Notes: generated by a model from the letters alone, not told the origin. DNA of 64,000 nt from Flavobacteriales bacterium (GCA_020635515.1 JACJZS010000004.1:62001-126000); one strand, 5' to 3'; positions 1-9,474 are shown, numbered from the stretch's first letter. Numbers and translations are program-made.

Positions 1-527
1 GAAATCCCGATTGCTCTTACTTTTCCTTTATTAATAAACTCTTGCAACACCTCTAAAACTTCTTCAAACGGCGTAAATTCTATTTCTGGCTTATGCTCAT
101 AATTCAATCCTCCAAATCTAGGCGTATGCCTTTCTGGCCAATGAAGTTGATATAAATCTATGTAATCCGTTTGCAAACGTTTCAAACTTCCGTCTAATGC
201 TTGTTCTAAATGTTCTCTAGTAAATCTTCCTCCTCCACGAATATGTTTATTTCCAGGACCTACCGCTTTACTAGCTAGAACTATCTTCTCTCTGTTGTTT
301 CTTTCTTTTAACCAATTACCAATTATTTTCTCTGTATCGCCATACGTTTCAGGAAGTACAGGAACGGAATAAAGTTCAGCTGTATCAAAAAAATTAATCC
401 CTTGCGAAACGGCATAATCCATCTGTTCAAAGGCTTCTTCTTGCGTATTTTGTTCACCAAATGTCATGGTTCCTAAACATATTTTACTTACCTCTATGTC
501 TGTTTGTGGTAATTTGGAATAAATCAT
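1..527 (-). CDS. Aldo/keto reductase, C-terminus cut off by window edge
   Basis: Read from an ATG at 525-527, the visible 175 residues begin MIYSKLPQTDIEVSKICLGT and continue as an NADPH-dependent aldo/keto reductase of the Tas/YajO type. Family landmarks seen are the opening strand with CLGTMTFGEQ, the catalytic Asp and Tyr in FFDTAELY, the active-site Lys in VLASKA, and the substrate-side His in DLYQLHWPER. The long insert after the Tyr (SVPVLPETYGDTE) is typical of Tas-like members. The rest lies upstream of base 1. It diverges from the kdnB-like gene with 123 bases between the starts. The substrate cannot be told from sequence. The family call is secure; cellular role unknown. Confidence 0.9.
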   Translation of the reverse strand, partial: MIYSKLPQTDIEVSKICLGTMTFGEQNTQEEAFEQMDYAVSQGINFFDTAELYSVPVLPETYGDTEKIIGNWLKERNNREKIVLASKAVGPGNKHIRGGGRFTREHLEQALDGSLKRLQTDYIDLYQLHWPERHTPRFGGLNYEHKPEIEFTPFEEVLEVLQEFINKGKVRAIGI

Positions 528-650
528 AAATAACAAAAACTAGTTTAAAAATTTAATTCCCAAATTTAATGATTTTACTTGTCTTTTGATTAAATTAGCA
601 AAAAAATTACACCTATACTTTTTAATAAAAAAAAATAAAATCACAATAGA

Positions 651-1724
651 ATGAAATTTAGAAATTTTCCTATGGTTCCTCGCGTTGTATTTGGTAGAGG
701 AAGTTTTAATCAAACTGCTGAGATAATTGCACCTAAACGCATTGATGATAAACCAATGATTTTTTTCGTAGATATTTTCTTTAAAAATAGTCCTCTTGTA
801 GATAAAATTCCTCTCGAAAAAAATGATAAACTAATATTCATAGAAACAAAAGAAGAGCCAAAAACCATTTACGTTGACTCTATAAGAGATGAATTAAAGC
901 AGGAGTTTGGAACAGTATCGGGAATTATTGGAGTTGGAGGAGGAACAGTGATGGATATGACCAAAGCGGTAGCTCTTATGATGAACAATGAAGGTTCTTC
1001 TGCGGAATATCAAGGTTGGGATTTAGTAAAAAAAGCGGGAGTTTATCACGCATGTGCACCTACTCTTTCAGGTACTGGAGCTGAAGTTTCTAGAACCGCG
1101 GTACTTACTGGACCTGAAAAAAAATTAGGATTAAATTCTGATTTCACACCTTTCGATCAGGTAATACTAGACCCCGAATTAACCAAGAATGCACCTAAAA
1201 ATCAACGATTCTACACAGGAATGGATTGTTATATACATTGTATTGAATCGCTTACAGGAACATACCTAAACGCATTTTCTAAAAGCTATGGAGAAAAAGC
1301 TCTTGAGCTTTGCCAAGATGTTTTTCTAAATAAAAAAGAGTGGACAGACGAATCTGATGATGATTTAATGATGGCATCATGGCATGGAGGTATGAGTATT
1401 GCCTATTCACAAGTGGGAGTCGCTCACGCACTTAGCTACGGACTTTCTTATTTACTCGGAACAAAACACGGAGTTGGTAATTGTATTGTTTTTGACTATT
1501 TGGAAGAATTTTATCCTGAAGGAGTTCGTGAATTCAAACAAATGGTAGAGCAAAATGAAATTGAAATTCCTAGAGGAGTTTGTGCAAATCTTACTGACGA
1601 ACAGTTCGATAAAATGATAAATGTTTCCATAAATATGGTTCCTCTTTGGGAAAATGCACTTGGTAAAGATTGGAAACAAGTAATAACTCCTAAAAAATTA
1701 CGAGAAATGTATGAGAAAATGTAA
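651..1724 (+). CDS. kdnB: KdnB-like 3-deoxy-D-manno-octulosonate 8-oxidase (iron-containing alcohol dehydrogenase)
   Basis: This 357-residue protein is a group III iron-dependent alcohol dehydrogenase. The NAD(P) loop is GVGGGTVMD, and metal ligands are seen as Asp and His in MDCYIHCIESL, His in GVAHALSYGLSY and His in GTKHGVGN. By recalled sequence it closely resembles Shewanella oneidensis KdnB along its length (for example YQGWDLVKK, STLSGTGAEVSRTAVL-like and FTPFDQVILD regions). KdnB oxidises the C8 hydroxyl of Kdo so that the aminotransferase KdnA can make 8-amino-Kdo for lipopolysaccharide. No KdnA-like aminotransferase is next to it; the neighbours are an aldo/keto reductase and purC. 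The family call is strong, while the Kdo substrate is inferred from similarity. Confidence 0.8.
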   Translation: MKFRNFPMVPRVVFGRGSFNQTAEIIAPKRIDDKPMIFFVDIFFKNSPLVDKIPLEKNDKLIFIETKEEPKTIYVDSIRDELKQEFGTVSGIIGVGGGTVMDMTKAVALMMNNEGSSAEYQGWDLVKKAGVYHACAPTLSGTGAEVSRTAVLTGPEKKLGLNSDFTPFDQVILDPELTKNAPKNQRFYTGMDCYIHCIESLTGTYLNAFSKSYGEKALELCQDVFLNKKEWTDESDDDLMMASWHGGMSIAYSQVGVAHALSYGLSYLLGTKHGVGNCIVFDYLEEFYPEGVREFKQMVEQNEIEIPRGVCANLTDEQFDKMINVSINMVPLWENALGKDWKQVITPKKLREMYEKM

Positions 1725-1892
1725 TTCAAATACAAAAGCGTAAAAACCTAATTACAAAACATTTAAACATAAGATATATACATATTGATGCATTTGGAAT
1801 TTACTTAAAATTAATCTTAATTTAACTTTCTATTTATTTGCTCATAATTTCTTATTTTTACAGCAAATTCCTAAAACATAATCTCTACAAAA

Positions 1893-2609
1893 ATGGACAA
1901 AAAAGATTTCTTATACGAAGGTAAAGCAAAACAAATATATTCTACTGACGACGAAAATAAACTTATAATTTTATTTAAAGACGATGCTACTGCTTTTAAC
2001 GCTCAAAAAAGAGGTACTGTGGAAAGTAAAGGTGTTCTAAACAACACTATTTCTACCATGATTTTTAATTATTTAGAAAAAAATGGAATTACTACACACT
2101 TTATTGAAAAGCTAAACGAGCGTGAGCAATTAGTAGAAAAAGTTGATATTATTCCTCTAGAAATGGTTGTTCGAAACTATGTAGCGGGAAGCATGTCGCA
2201 AAGATTAGGAATTGTAGAAGGACACAAATCTCCTGTTACTATATTTGATATTTGTTACAAAAAAGATGAATTAGGAGATCCGTTAATTAACGATCATCAT
2301 GCTGTAGTTTTAGGTGCTGCTACCTACGAAGAATTAAAATATATGTATGAGGTAACGGATAAAATAAATGAACTACTAAAGTCATTATTCGACAAAATGA
2401 ACATTATTCTTGTTGATTTTAAAATTGAATTTGGAAAGAATAAAGATGGGAAAATTATCCTTGCAGATGAAATATCTCCTGACTCTTGCCGACTTTGGGA
2501 TAAGGACACATTAAAAAAATTAGATAAAGATAGATTCCGTAGAGATTTAGGTGGCGTTTCTGAAGCATATATAGAAATAGAGAGCAGAATGAAAAACGTA
2601 CTTAACTAA
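1893..2609 (+). CDS. purC: Phosphoribosylaminoimidazole-succinocarboxamide synthase (SAICAR synthetase)
   Basis: The 238-residue product opens with the family hallmark LYEGKAKQIYSTDDE, the ATP-binding hairpin, and carries the IPLEMVVRNYVAGSM motif and the metal/substrate segment ILADEISPDSCRLWD. Length matches the bacterial single-domain enzyme of about 235-240 residues. It catalyses ATP-dependent condensation of CAIR with aspartate, step 8 of IMP synthesis, in the cytoplasm. It is followed after 22 bases by purF on the same strand, so the two probably form a short operon. The 168-base gap upstream from kdnB suggests its own promoter. Confidence 0.97.
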   Translation: MDKKDFLYEGKAKQIYSTDDENKLIILFKDDATAFNAQKRGTVESKGVLNNTISTMIFNYLEKNGITTHFIEKLNEREQLVEKVDIIPLEMVVRNYVAGSMSQRLGIVEGHKSPVTIFDICYKKDELGDPLINDHHAVVLGAATYEELKYMYEVTDKINELLKSLFDKMNIILVDFKIEFGKNKDGKIILADEISPDSCRLWDKDTLKKLDKDRFRRDLGGVSEAYIEIESRMKNVLN

Positions 2610-2631
2610 TTCTTAAAAGCCGTTATAAAGT

Positions 2632-4140
2632 ATGAATTTTTATCAACGAAACTACTTAAAAAAACACGCCAATCAGTTAGATTCTTTTCAAATTGACTTA
2701 GAAAATAACTCCATTCAACTTATTCATAATCAAGAATCAAATGAAAGAATCCCCGAATCAGTAGACTCTGTAGAGGAAGAATGTGGGATTTTTGGACTTT
2801 ATTCTAGTCAAGACTTAGATACTTTTTCTCTTGGACAATTTGGACTTTTTGCTCTACAACACAGAGGACAAGAAGCTTGTGGTTTCACGGTTCTAAAAGA
2901 TGAAAATTTACATACTTTCAAGCAAGATGGCTTGGTTTTAGACGCATTTAAATCAGCTGACTCTACCGATGCTTATCAAGGAAATGCCGTTATAGGACAT
3001 ACCAGATATACCACAGCAGGAGATAAAAAAAGATACAACTACCAACCGCTTTATGCGAAAAATCAATACGATAAAATAATCCTTTCGGTAGCTCATAACG
3101 GAAACCTTACCAACAGCAATGAGATAAAAGAAAAGCTACAAGAACAAGGTGTTGAATTTCTTGCAACCAGCGATACAGAAGTAATCCTACGATTGATACA
3201 AGTTTACCTTTTTGAAGGTTTAGAAAACGCTATAAGGAAAGCGTGTTCTTTTATAAAAGGAGCATATTCTGTAATTGGTCTTACCAACGATTCTTTTTTT
3301 GCATTTAGAGACCCAAATGGAATCCGACCAATGGTAATGGGAAAACTCAACGATGAAACCTATGTTTTTGGTTCTGAAAGCTGTGCTCTCGATGGAATTG
3401 GTGCAACTTTTGAAAGAAATATAAAACCTGGAGAACTAATTATCATCAACAAAGATGGTTTTAAATCTTCTACTATTGATGAAAATTCTAAGCAAAGAAT
3501 ATGTGCTTTTGAATATATTTATTTTGCAAGACCCGACTCTCATTTAGAAAACATTCCCGTGTACGACGTGCGAGTAAATAGTGGAAAAAAACTATACGAA
3601 CAAGCTCCTGTAGATGCAGACATTGTGATTGGTGTTCCCGACTCTGGAATTCCAGCTGCAATTGGTTTTTCCGAAGTATCAGGAATCCCATTTTCTCCTG
3701 TTCTAATCAAAAACAGATACATAGGACGTTCTTTTATAGTTCCTACTCAAAAAATGAGAGAGCGAATTGTAAATTTAAAGCTCAATCCTATTGTCCCAGA
3801 AATAAAAGGAAAAAAAATTGTAATCATAGATGACTCTATCGTTAGAGGAACTACCAGTATGCGACTTGTGAAAATTCTAAGAGAAGCAGGTGCTAAGGAA
3901 ATTCATTTTAGAAGTGCTTCTCCACCGATTATCGCTCCTTGCTTTTTAGGCATAGATACACCTTCTAAAAAAGATTTGATTTCTGCAAATATGAATTTAA
4001 ACGAGCTTCAAAAATACATGAATGTAGATAGTTTAGAATTCTTATCTGTAGACAGTTTAAAGGAAATATTAGGTTCTAGCAATCACTGTTTTGGTTGTTT
4101 TACCGAACAATATCCTCTAAGCGAATTAAATAAGGATTAG
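2632..4140 (+). CDS. purF: Amidophosphoribosyltransferase, Fe-S cluster type with long propeptide
   Basis: First committed enzyme of purine synthesis: moves the glutamine amide to PRPP. The N-terminal nucleophile is Cys51 (EEECGIFGLYS), so about 50 residues must be removed to expose it; there is no Met between residue 1 and Cys51, so a shorter ATG start is impossible. The PRPP loop is IVIIDDSIVRGTTSMR. Four cysteines at 291, 437, 486 and 489 fall, after subtracting the propeptide, close to the [4Fe-4S] ligands of the Bacillus subtilis enzyme. Length is 502 residues, about 452 mature, like B. subtilis PurF. As I recall, many Bacteroidota encode a PurF of about 630 residues whose Cys sits near the start, so this type is unusual. 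It lies 22 bases after purC. Confidence 0.95.
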   Translation: MNFYQRNYLKKHANQLDSFQIDLENNSIQLIHNQESNERIPESVDSVEEECGIFGLYSSQDLDTFSLGQFGLFALQHRGQEACGFTVLKDENLHTFKQDGLVLDAFKSADSTDAYQGNAVIGHTRYTTAGDKKRYNYQPLYAKNQYDKIILSVAHNGNLTNSNEIKEKLQEQGVEFLATSDTEVILRLIQVYLFEGLENAIRKACSFIKGAYSVIGLTNDSFFAFRDPNGIRPMVMGKLNDETYVFGSESCALDGIGATFERNIKPGELIIINKDGFKSSTIDENSKQRICAFEYIYFARPDSHLENIPVYDVRVNSGKKLYEQAPVDADIVIGVPDSGIPAAIGFSEVSGIPFSPVLIKNRYIGRSFIVPTQKMRERIVNLKLNPIVPEIKGKKIVIIDDSIVRGTTSMRLVKILREAGAKEIHFRSASPPIIAPCFLGIDTPSKKDLISANMNLNELQKYMNVDSLEFLSVDSLKEILGSSNHCFGCFTEQYPLSELNKD

Positions 4141-4152
4141 GAATATTTATTT

Positions 4153-5517
4153 TCACAACTTTCTAAACTCCAATAAAGCATTTTCGTTTTCATCGGTTGC
4201 TAGCTTTTGATAGTAGGTTTTCCCGTCTAATATTAGTTTTAGTTCTCCTGTGTTTGGTGCTACTTCTCCTAAATTATTTGCTACAAATACCAGTCTATGT
4301 ACTGATGAATTTTTATCCAATGTAAGTCCGAATCTTTGTTTTTCTTTTTTAATTTCTACTTTGTGAAAGATAAGTTTATCGTTATAAAACAGTGAAATTA
4401 AATCTCCATCTTCTTGTCCGTAATCGTAAATTTCGAAGACAAGTTTTCCATTTTTATAATTGTATCTGTTTGCCAACACATCTTTTCTTGTATTTCTTTT
4501 TTCGGTAATGATTTCTTCTTCTGTTTTTGGCTTAATTCTTTCTACTTCTTTCTTTGGCTCTACTTTTGGTTTTGGAATTGACTTAGGTTTTTCTTCTACT
4601 TCATTAATTGCAACCACTTTTTCAACAGGTTTTGGAGTTGTTACTACCTTAGGTTTTTCTATCTTTTTCTCTACTTTTGTTTGATTTGGAAGTACTTCTA
4701 ACTGTACTTTTGCTTGGTATTCCAATCCACAAGAATTGGTAGCAGTTACGTAATAAGTTTGTGATTTTTGCACATTTTTAAGTAGCGGATTTCTTTCCGT
4801 AGAAGAAAAATTATCTGTATTCCATATATAAGTATATGTATCGTTTGTAGGATTTGGCTGTGCATAAATCTTCACATCACTTCCTTGTTTAACTGTCTTT
4901 TTATAAGACACTACTGAAAAAGAGTCTGATATCTTAAAATGGACTTTGTAATTCCCAGTTTTAGAACGAATTGATAGTTTTTGGTTACAAGCTGTTTGGG
5001 AAGTACTAGAACCATACAATACAAAAAAGACTTCTAGAGTATACTCTCCTGCACAAATTCGAGTAAGGTCGTTTTGCTTGGAATCTATTTTCCATTTCTG
5101 ATCTCTTGGTCCGCATCTTCCTTCTGAATTACTAAAATTTTTAAACATTCCAAAAGGTCCAAATCCTGCACAATCAGAATCATGAGGAAGCTCCAAGGTA
5201 TGGTATTTTATATTCTCAGGACGTTTTCCTTTTTTGTACAACACATACTGTAATTCTCCTTTACAAACATTGGCTTGTTTATCTCTCCAAGATTTTATTT
5301 CTGCTCCTGCTAGTTTTAATTTTCCTGATTTTCTTTTAAAAGTTCCTAAATCTACTTGAAAATCATTTCCACTAATTTTATCTATTCCCTCTCCCGAACA
5401 AGAATAAAATTCTTTATTTCCATTTACTTCAAGATAAACTGCAGATGCAAAGCTCCCAAAATTGTTTTGAGAAAAGATAAAACTGGTAATTAAAAATATT
5501 ATGCTCGTTAGTTTCAT
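4153..5517 (-). CDS. Secreted protein with Ig/PKD-like domain, Lys-Pro-rich linker and unknown C-terminal domain
   Basis: No family recognised over the whole length (454 residues). An N-terminal hydrophobic stretch (MKLTSIIFLITSFIFS) looks like a signal peptide. Residues of about 25-200 form a Cys-containing beta-rich region. About 205-280 looks like a PKD/Ig fold (TVKQGSDVKIYAQPNPTNDT, then YYVTATNSCG). About 285-345 is a Lys/Pro/Glu-rich linker, as in proteins that span the periplasm or cell surface. About 355-454 is a compact beta domain with DYGQEDGDLISLFYNDK and NNLGEVAPNTGEL. The start overlaps the stop of the upstream M16 peptidase by four bases (ATGA), so the two are translationally coupled and probably work together. 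It faces purF tail to tail, 12 bases apart. Confidence 0.75.
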   Translation of the reverse strand: MKLTSIIFLITSFIFSQNNFGSFASAVYLEVNGNKEFYSCSGEGIDKISGNDFQVDLGTFKRKSGKLKLAGAEIKSWRDKQANVCKGELQYVLYKKGKRPENIKYHTLELPHDSDCAGFGPFGMFKNFSNSEGRCGPRDQKWKIDSKQNDLTRICAGEYTLEVFFVLYGSSTSQTACNQKLSIRSKTGNYKVHFKISDSFSVVSYKKTVKQGSDVKIYAQPNPTNDTYTYIWNTDNFSSTERNPLLKNVQKSQTYYVTATNSCGLEYQAKVQLEVLPNQTKVEKKIEKPKVVTTPKPVEKVVAINEVEEKPKSIPKPKVEPKKEVERIKPKTEEEIITEKRNTRKDVLANRYNYKNGKLVFEIYDYGQEDGDLISLFYNDKLIFHKVEIKKEKQRFGLTLDKNSSVHRLVFVANNLGEVAPNTGELKLILDGKTYYQKLATDENENALLEFRKL

Positions 5518-8381
5518 TGGTTCAGTACATTTTTAATCTTCAATTCTTTAAAATTCCCTAATTTTTGTAATTTTTGAATATTTGATTCGGATAAATTGCC
5601 GTAAATTGTAATGATAAACGATTTGCTTTGCACTCGTTTTTTATGAAACTCTTTTAAATCCTCAAACGTAATTTCCGAATAAAGTTCGTATTCTTTTTGT
5701 AATGGATCTAAATTAAAACCATACTGTTTGAGTAAGTTTATCTTCTCAGAAATTTTTCTAAATTCAGGGTATTTAGAAGAAGTACTATTTCGTAAATACG
5801 ATTTAATAAAATCCATTCGCTCTGGTTTTTCTGGAAATTCATTGAAAATGAATTGAATTACTTCTAGCGTTTCGTCTGTTTTATCTGCTTGACATTCGGC
5901 ATACGCAACAAGAACTCCATCTTTCTGATTCAAATACGATTTACGATACACTCCATGTGAACTATATGCCAAGGAACGCAATTCACGAACTTCTTGGAGT
6001 AAAATTCCAGAAAATCCTCCGAATAAATATTCATTATAAAACGATGCAATCGCTTTTTCCTTGAAAGAGGTTTGCTGTTCTTCTAAATTGTATCCGATAT
6101 ATACTTGATTTTGAACGTTTTTTTTATTTTCGATATAATAAATGGTATTTTCTGTAATCGGTTGATTGATTTTTTCTTTTAAAGATTCTTGCTTTTTATT
6201 ATCTGAAAAAGATAATGGCTCTAAAATCTGTTTTACTTCAGCAATTTGTTTCTTTCCTGTATAAAATAAAGTAGTATTGTATGCATTAATTTTTTGATAT
6301 TCTTCAATTACTTTTTCTTCACTATATTTTTTTAATTCATTTACTGATAAAAAATCAAGGTATTCGGAATCATCTCCAAAGCGTGCATATTGAAATAAAG
6401 CTCGTCCCATTTCATGTGGTGATTTTTTTATGAATTTTAATTCTGCTTTTTTCTCGTTAATCGCATTGGATATACTGCTTTTGTCGATTTTTGGATGATT
6501 TATAAGTTCGTTAATTAACGGAATTGCTTGAATAAGATTCTTTTCTAAACCTTTAAATTCGATGTAAAAACGATTTTCATTACTGTATACATAATAATTA
6601 ATCCCCAATATTGAAAATTTCTTTTTCACTTCTTTTAAATCGTAATCTTCAGTATAAAACTCATTAAAAAGTGACGCAATAAACTCAGCTGATTTTATGG
6701 AATGAGAGCCAACTTGTTTTTCAATCTTCAGTGAAAAAATATCATTAATTTTATTTTCATTGCAGTATAAATCTACACTTGAGTTTATTTTAGCATAATT
6801 TACATCATTAAAGTTGATAAATTTAGGATGCGATTCTGTTTTAATATTTTTAAATTCTTTTGCATAAACAGACTCTTCTTTTTTAGCATATTGAACAGGT
6901 TCAAATTCAGGTTTAGTCAGTTTTGTCTTTTTAGGAAACCCCATTTTAGAACGGTATGTTAATTTATTTCCCGACAAGTACTTTTGAGCAACACGAACAA
7001 TCTCCTCTTTGGATAATTGTTCTATTCTTTGAGTCTCCAATAAGTAATCTTCCCAAGATTGATTGTTGCTAAACAATTCTGCTAATTTGATTGCTCTAGA
7101 GTTCAAATCTTCTATTTCATTTTGTTTTTCAATACTTATGTTTTGTTTAATTGATTGAAGTTCCTCTTCTGAAAAATCTCCATTTTTTATTTTTTCGATT
7201 TCTTCTAATACAATTTTTTCTGCTTTGTCAAAAGATTGAAAGAATAATTTAGGAACAATGGCAATTCCAAAAATTCCATCATCATTTAAAGACACATTCA
7301 TTGCTCCTGAAAAAAGAAGCTTTCCATCTGTTTTTAATTGATTTAATTTCCCTGTTTCATTTTGATTGAACAATAAACGAGAAATAACATTTAATGCATT
7401 AAGGTCTTTATGAAAATTTTGTACCGTTTTATAACAAATCACTTCTGCTTTCACAGGAGTATAACGCACATTTTTTAAAATATCAGATTTAAATTCATCA
7501 TTTTTTATAAAGTTTGAGTTTGGAATTTCTCCTTGTGGTAACCTTGAAAAATCTCTTTCTAAAATGGGAATAATTGTTTGAGAATTGAAATTTCCTGAAA
7601 GAATGACTGCCATATTATTGGCAACATAATACGTGTTGAAAAATTCATACATTTTGCGTAGAGATGGATTTTTAAGATGTTCCACAGAACCTAAAGTAGT
7701 TTGTGTTCCATAAGGATGATTGGGGAAAGAATTTGCTAAAATATCATCTTGAATTTTATACATAAAATTATCCATAGAACGATTCTTCTCTTCATATACT
7801 ACTTCCAATTCCGATTGGAAAGAACGAAATACAGGATTTATAAAACGTTCAGAATACAATGCAATCAATTTCTCGACTTGTTCAGACGGAAAATAATTGT
7901 GATAAACAGTCATATCAGGACTTGTAAATGCATTGGTTTTCGTCCCTCCAATTTCAGTAATAAGTCTATCAAATTCAGTAGGAATTGCGTACTGGGATGC
8001 CTTTACACTTTGCGTGTTAATTTCTTGTTGTATCTCTTTTCGTTTTATTTCATCTTTAGTTTTTGCGATTTCGTTGTACCAATATACAATGGAATCCAAA
8101 TGTTTCTTTTCTGCTTGATAATCTACTGTTCCAATTTTTTGAGTTCCTTTGAATAAAAGGTGTTCCAAGTAGTGTGCAATTCCTGTTGCCTCTTTGGGGT
8201 CGTTTTTAGAACCTGCTTTCACAACAACTGCTCCAAACACTTCCTTTGCAGTAGTGTCTTCATTTAGAAAAATTGTTAATCCATTACTAAGGATTATTTT
8301 TTCTACATTTAATGGATTCTTTTGAGCACAAACAACGGATGTGAAACTTACCAATGTAATCACATAAAAAAATATTTTCAT
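5514..8381 (-). CDS. M16 family zinc metallopeptidase (insulinase-like), two-half protein
   Basis: 955 residues with a signal peptide (cleavage near VVCAQ, residue 20). The inverted zinc motif HxxEH is His70, Glu73, His74 in GIAHYLEHLLFKGT, and the downstream Glu ligand region is LEVVYEEKNRSMDN. The first half (about 25-480) holds the active M16 core plus its M16_C domain. The second half (about 520-950) is a degenerate repeat of the fold without the zinc motif and includes the R/Y-type segment EVRELRSLAYSS. This is the usual layout of Bacteroidota single-chain M16 enzymes in the periplasm. Substrate unknown. It overlaps the next gene (Ig-like secreted protein) by four bases. Confidence 0.93.
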   Translation of the reverse strand: MKIFFYVITLVSFTSVVCAQKNPLNVEKIILSNGLTIFLNEDTTAKEVFGAVVVKAGSKNDPKEATGIAHYLEHLLFKGTQKIGTVDYQAEKKHLDSIVYWYNEIAKTKDEIKRKEIQQEINTQSVKASQYAIPTEFDRLITEIGGTKTNAFTSPDMTVYHNYFPSEQVEKLIALYSERFINPVFRSFQSELEVVYEEKNRSMDNFMYKIQDDILANSFPNHPYGTQTTLGSVEHLKNPSLRKMYEFFNTYYVANNMAVILSGNFNSQTIIPILERDFSRLPQGEIPNSNFIKNDEFKSDILKNVRYTPVKAEVICYKTVQNFHKDLNALNVISRLLFNQNETGKLNQLKTDGKLLFSGAMNVSLNDDGIFGIAIVPKLFFQSFDKAEKIVLEEIEKIKNGDFSEEELQSIKQNISIEKQNEIEDLNSRAIKLAELFSNNQSWEDYLLETQRIEQLSKEEIVRVAQKYLSGNKLTYRSKMGFPKKTKLTKPEFEPVQYAKKEESVYAKEFKNIKTESHPKFINFNDVNYAKINSSVDLYCNENKINDIFSLKIEKQVGSHSIKSAEFIASLFNEFYTEDYDLKEVKKKFSILGINYYVYSNENRFYIEFKGLEKNLIQAIPLINELINHPKIDKSSISNAINEKKAELKFIKKSPHEMGRALFQYARFGDDSEYLDFLSVNELKKYSEEKVIEEYQKINAYNTTLFYTGKKQIAEVKQILEPLSFSDNKKQESLKEKINQPITENTIYYIENKKNVQNQVYIGYNLEEQQTSFKEKAIASFYNEYLFGGFSGILLQEVRELRSLAYSSHGVYRKSYLNQKDGVLVAYAECQADKTDETLEVIQFIFNEFPEKPERMDFIKSYLRNSTSSKYPEFRKISEKINLLKQYGFNLDPLQKEYELYSEITFEDLKEFHKKRVQSKSFIITIYGNLSESNIQKLQKLGNFKELKIKNVLNQ

Positions 8382-8448
8382 TGAGTATAAATTTATCTTC
8401 TTATATAAAGACGAAAATAATAGAAAAAGGTTGCTTAGAAAACCAAAA

Positions 8449-9351
8449 TCACAGCATTTTTAGTCGATTTACTTCTAAATCAGTAAGTTTTCTCCAATCA
8501 CCACGTTTCACGTTTTTCTTGGTAAGTCCTGCAAAAACGACTCTATCGAGAGCAACAACTTCGTATCCTAGTCTTTCAAAAATTCTACGCACAATCCTGT
8601 TCCAACCGATGTGTATTTCTATTCCTACTTCATTTTTAGGTTTTCCCTCTACAAAAGAAATGCTATCTGCTTTTGCAATTCCTTCTGGAAAACGAATTCC
8701 TTCGTTTCTAATTAAATCTAGATGTTCCCCAGAAACTTTTTTATCTAACGTAACGTGGTATAGTTTTTTAACTCCGTGTGATGGATGTGTGAGTTTTTTA
8801 GTAAGAAAACCATCATTAGTAAGCAATAAAACTCCTGTGGTAGGACGATCTAATCTCCCAACAGGAAAAAGTCTATAAGGTGTAGCATTTGCAACCAAAT
8901 CTAATACCGTTTTACGCATTTTTTCATCGTTGGTAGTAGAAATAAATCCTTTTGGTTTATTGAGAAGAATGTATACTGGTTTTTCAGGACGAAGCACTTT
9001 ATCATCAAAACGAACAGTGTCGGTTTTTAGGACTTTATATCCCATTTCGGTTATCACTTTTCCGTTTACTTCTACCAACCCATTTTTGATTAAATCATCT
9101 GCTTCTCTCCTACTGCAAATTCCTGCATTGGCAATAAATTTGTTTAATCTAATTTCGTCAAAACTAGACTTATCCTCTTTCTTTAAGGTTAGTTTATTTG
9201 CTCTTGATGTATTTTTAGAATAGGTTTTCTTTTTAGAATCTTCTGAAATAGAATTCTTTTTTCCTTTTAATTCAACTGGTTTAGTTCCAAAGTTCACTCG
9301 TTTAGATGAATTATTAGATTTATTTGATTTAGGAACTATTTTCTTCCTCAT
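8449..9351 (-). CDS. rluB: rRNA pseudouridine synthase, RluB/RsuA family
   Basis: 300 residues. Residues 1-65 are a basic, Ser/Asn/Lys-rich extension common in flavobacterial members. An S4 RNA-binding domain follows (about 66-112, IRLNKFIANAGICSRREADD). The catalytic domain has Asp168 in VGRLDRPTTGVLLLTND and a C-terminal RRIFERLGYEV segment. It isomerises a uridine in rRNA, most likely the 23S position made by RluB, though RsuA-like targets cannot be excluded. It reads towards the M16 gene with 67 bases between; a TATCTTTG -7 box lies 20 bases upstream of its start. Confidence 0.92.
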   Translation of the reverse strand: MRKKIVPKSNKSNNSSKRVNFGTKPVELKGKKNSISEDSKKKTYSKNTSRANKLTLKKEDKSSFDEIRLNKFIANAGICSRREADDLIKNGLVEVNGKVITEMGYKVLKTDTVRFDDKVLRPEKPVYILLNKPKGFISTTNDEKMRKTVLDLVANATPYRLFPVGRLDRPTTGVLLLTNDGFLTKKLTHPSHGVKKLYHVTLDKKVSGEHLDLIRNEGIRFPEGIAKADSISFVEGKPKNEVGIEIHIGWNRIVRRIFERLGYEVVALDRVVFAGLTKKNVKRGDWRKLTDLEVNRLKML

Positions 9352-9371
9352 GGTTCTGTGTTTAATGTGTG

Positions 9372-9379
9372 CAAAGATA
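9372..9379 (-). promoter_or_regulatory. -7 box of the rluB promoter
   Basis: Minus-strand TATCTTTG matches the Bacteroidota -7 consensus TAnnTTTG, 20 bases before the rluB start. No clear -33 TTTG was identified. Confidence 0.55.
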
Positions 9380-9474
9380 TAACATTCCTATGAGATAAAA
9401 ACATCAAGAAATCAATAAGAAATACTATTCAAAAAAACTAAAGTTAAAAAGCCTGTTACTGCTATTTTAATTGC

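Noticed and set aside
1740..1892. Purine-type riboswitch upstream of purC
   Set aside because: No conserved junction or pairing resembling a purine, PRPP or guanidine riboswitch could be seen.
4460..4684. Plus-strand 74-residue frame inside the Ig-like secreted protein gene
   Set aside because: It is the mirror of the Lys/Pro-rich linker, giving a Ser/Phe-rich low-complexity frame.
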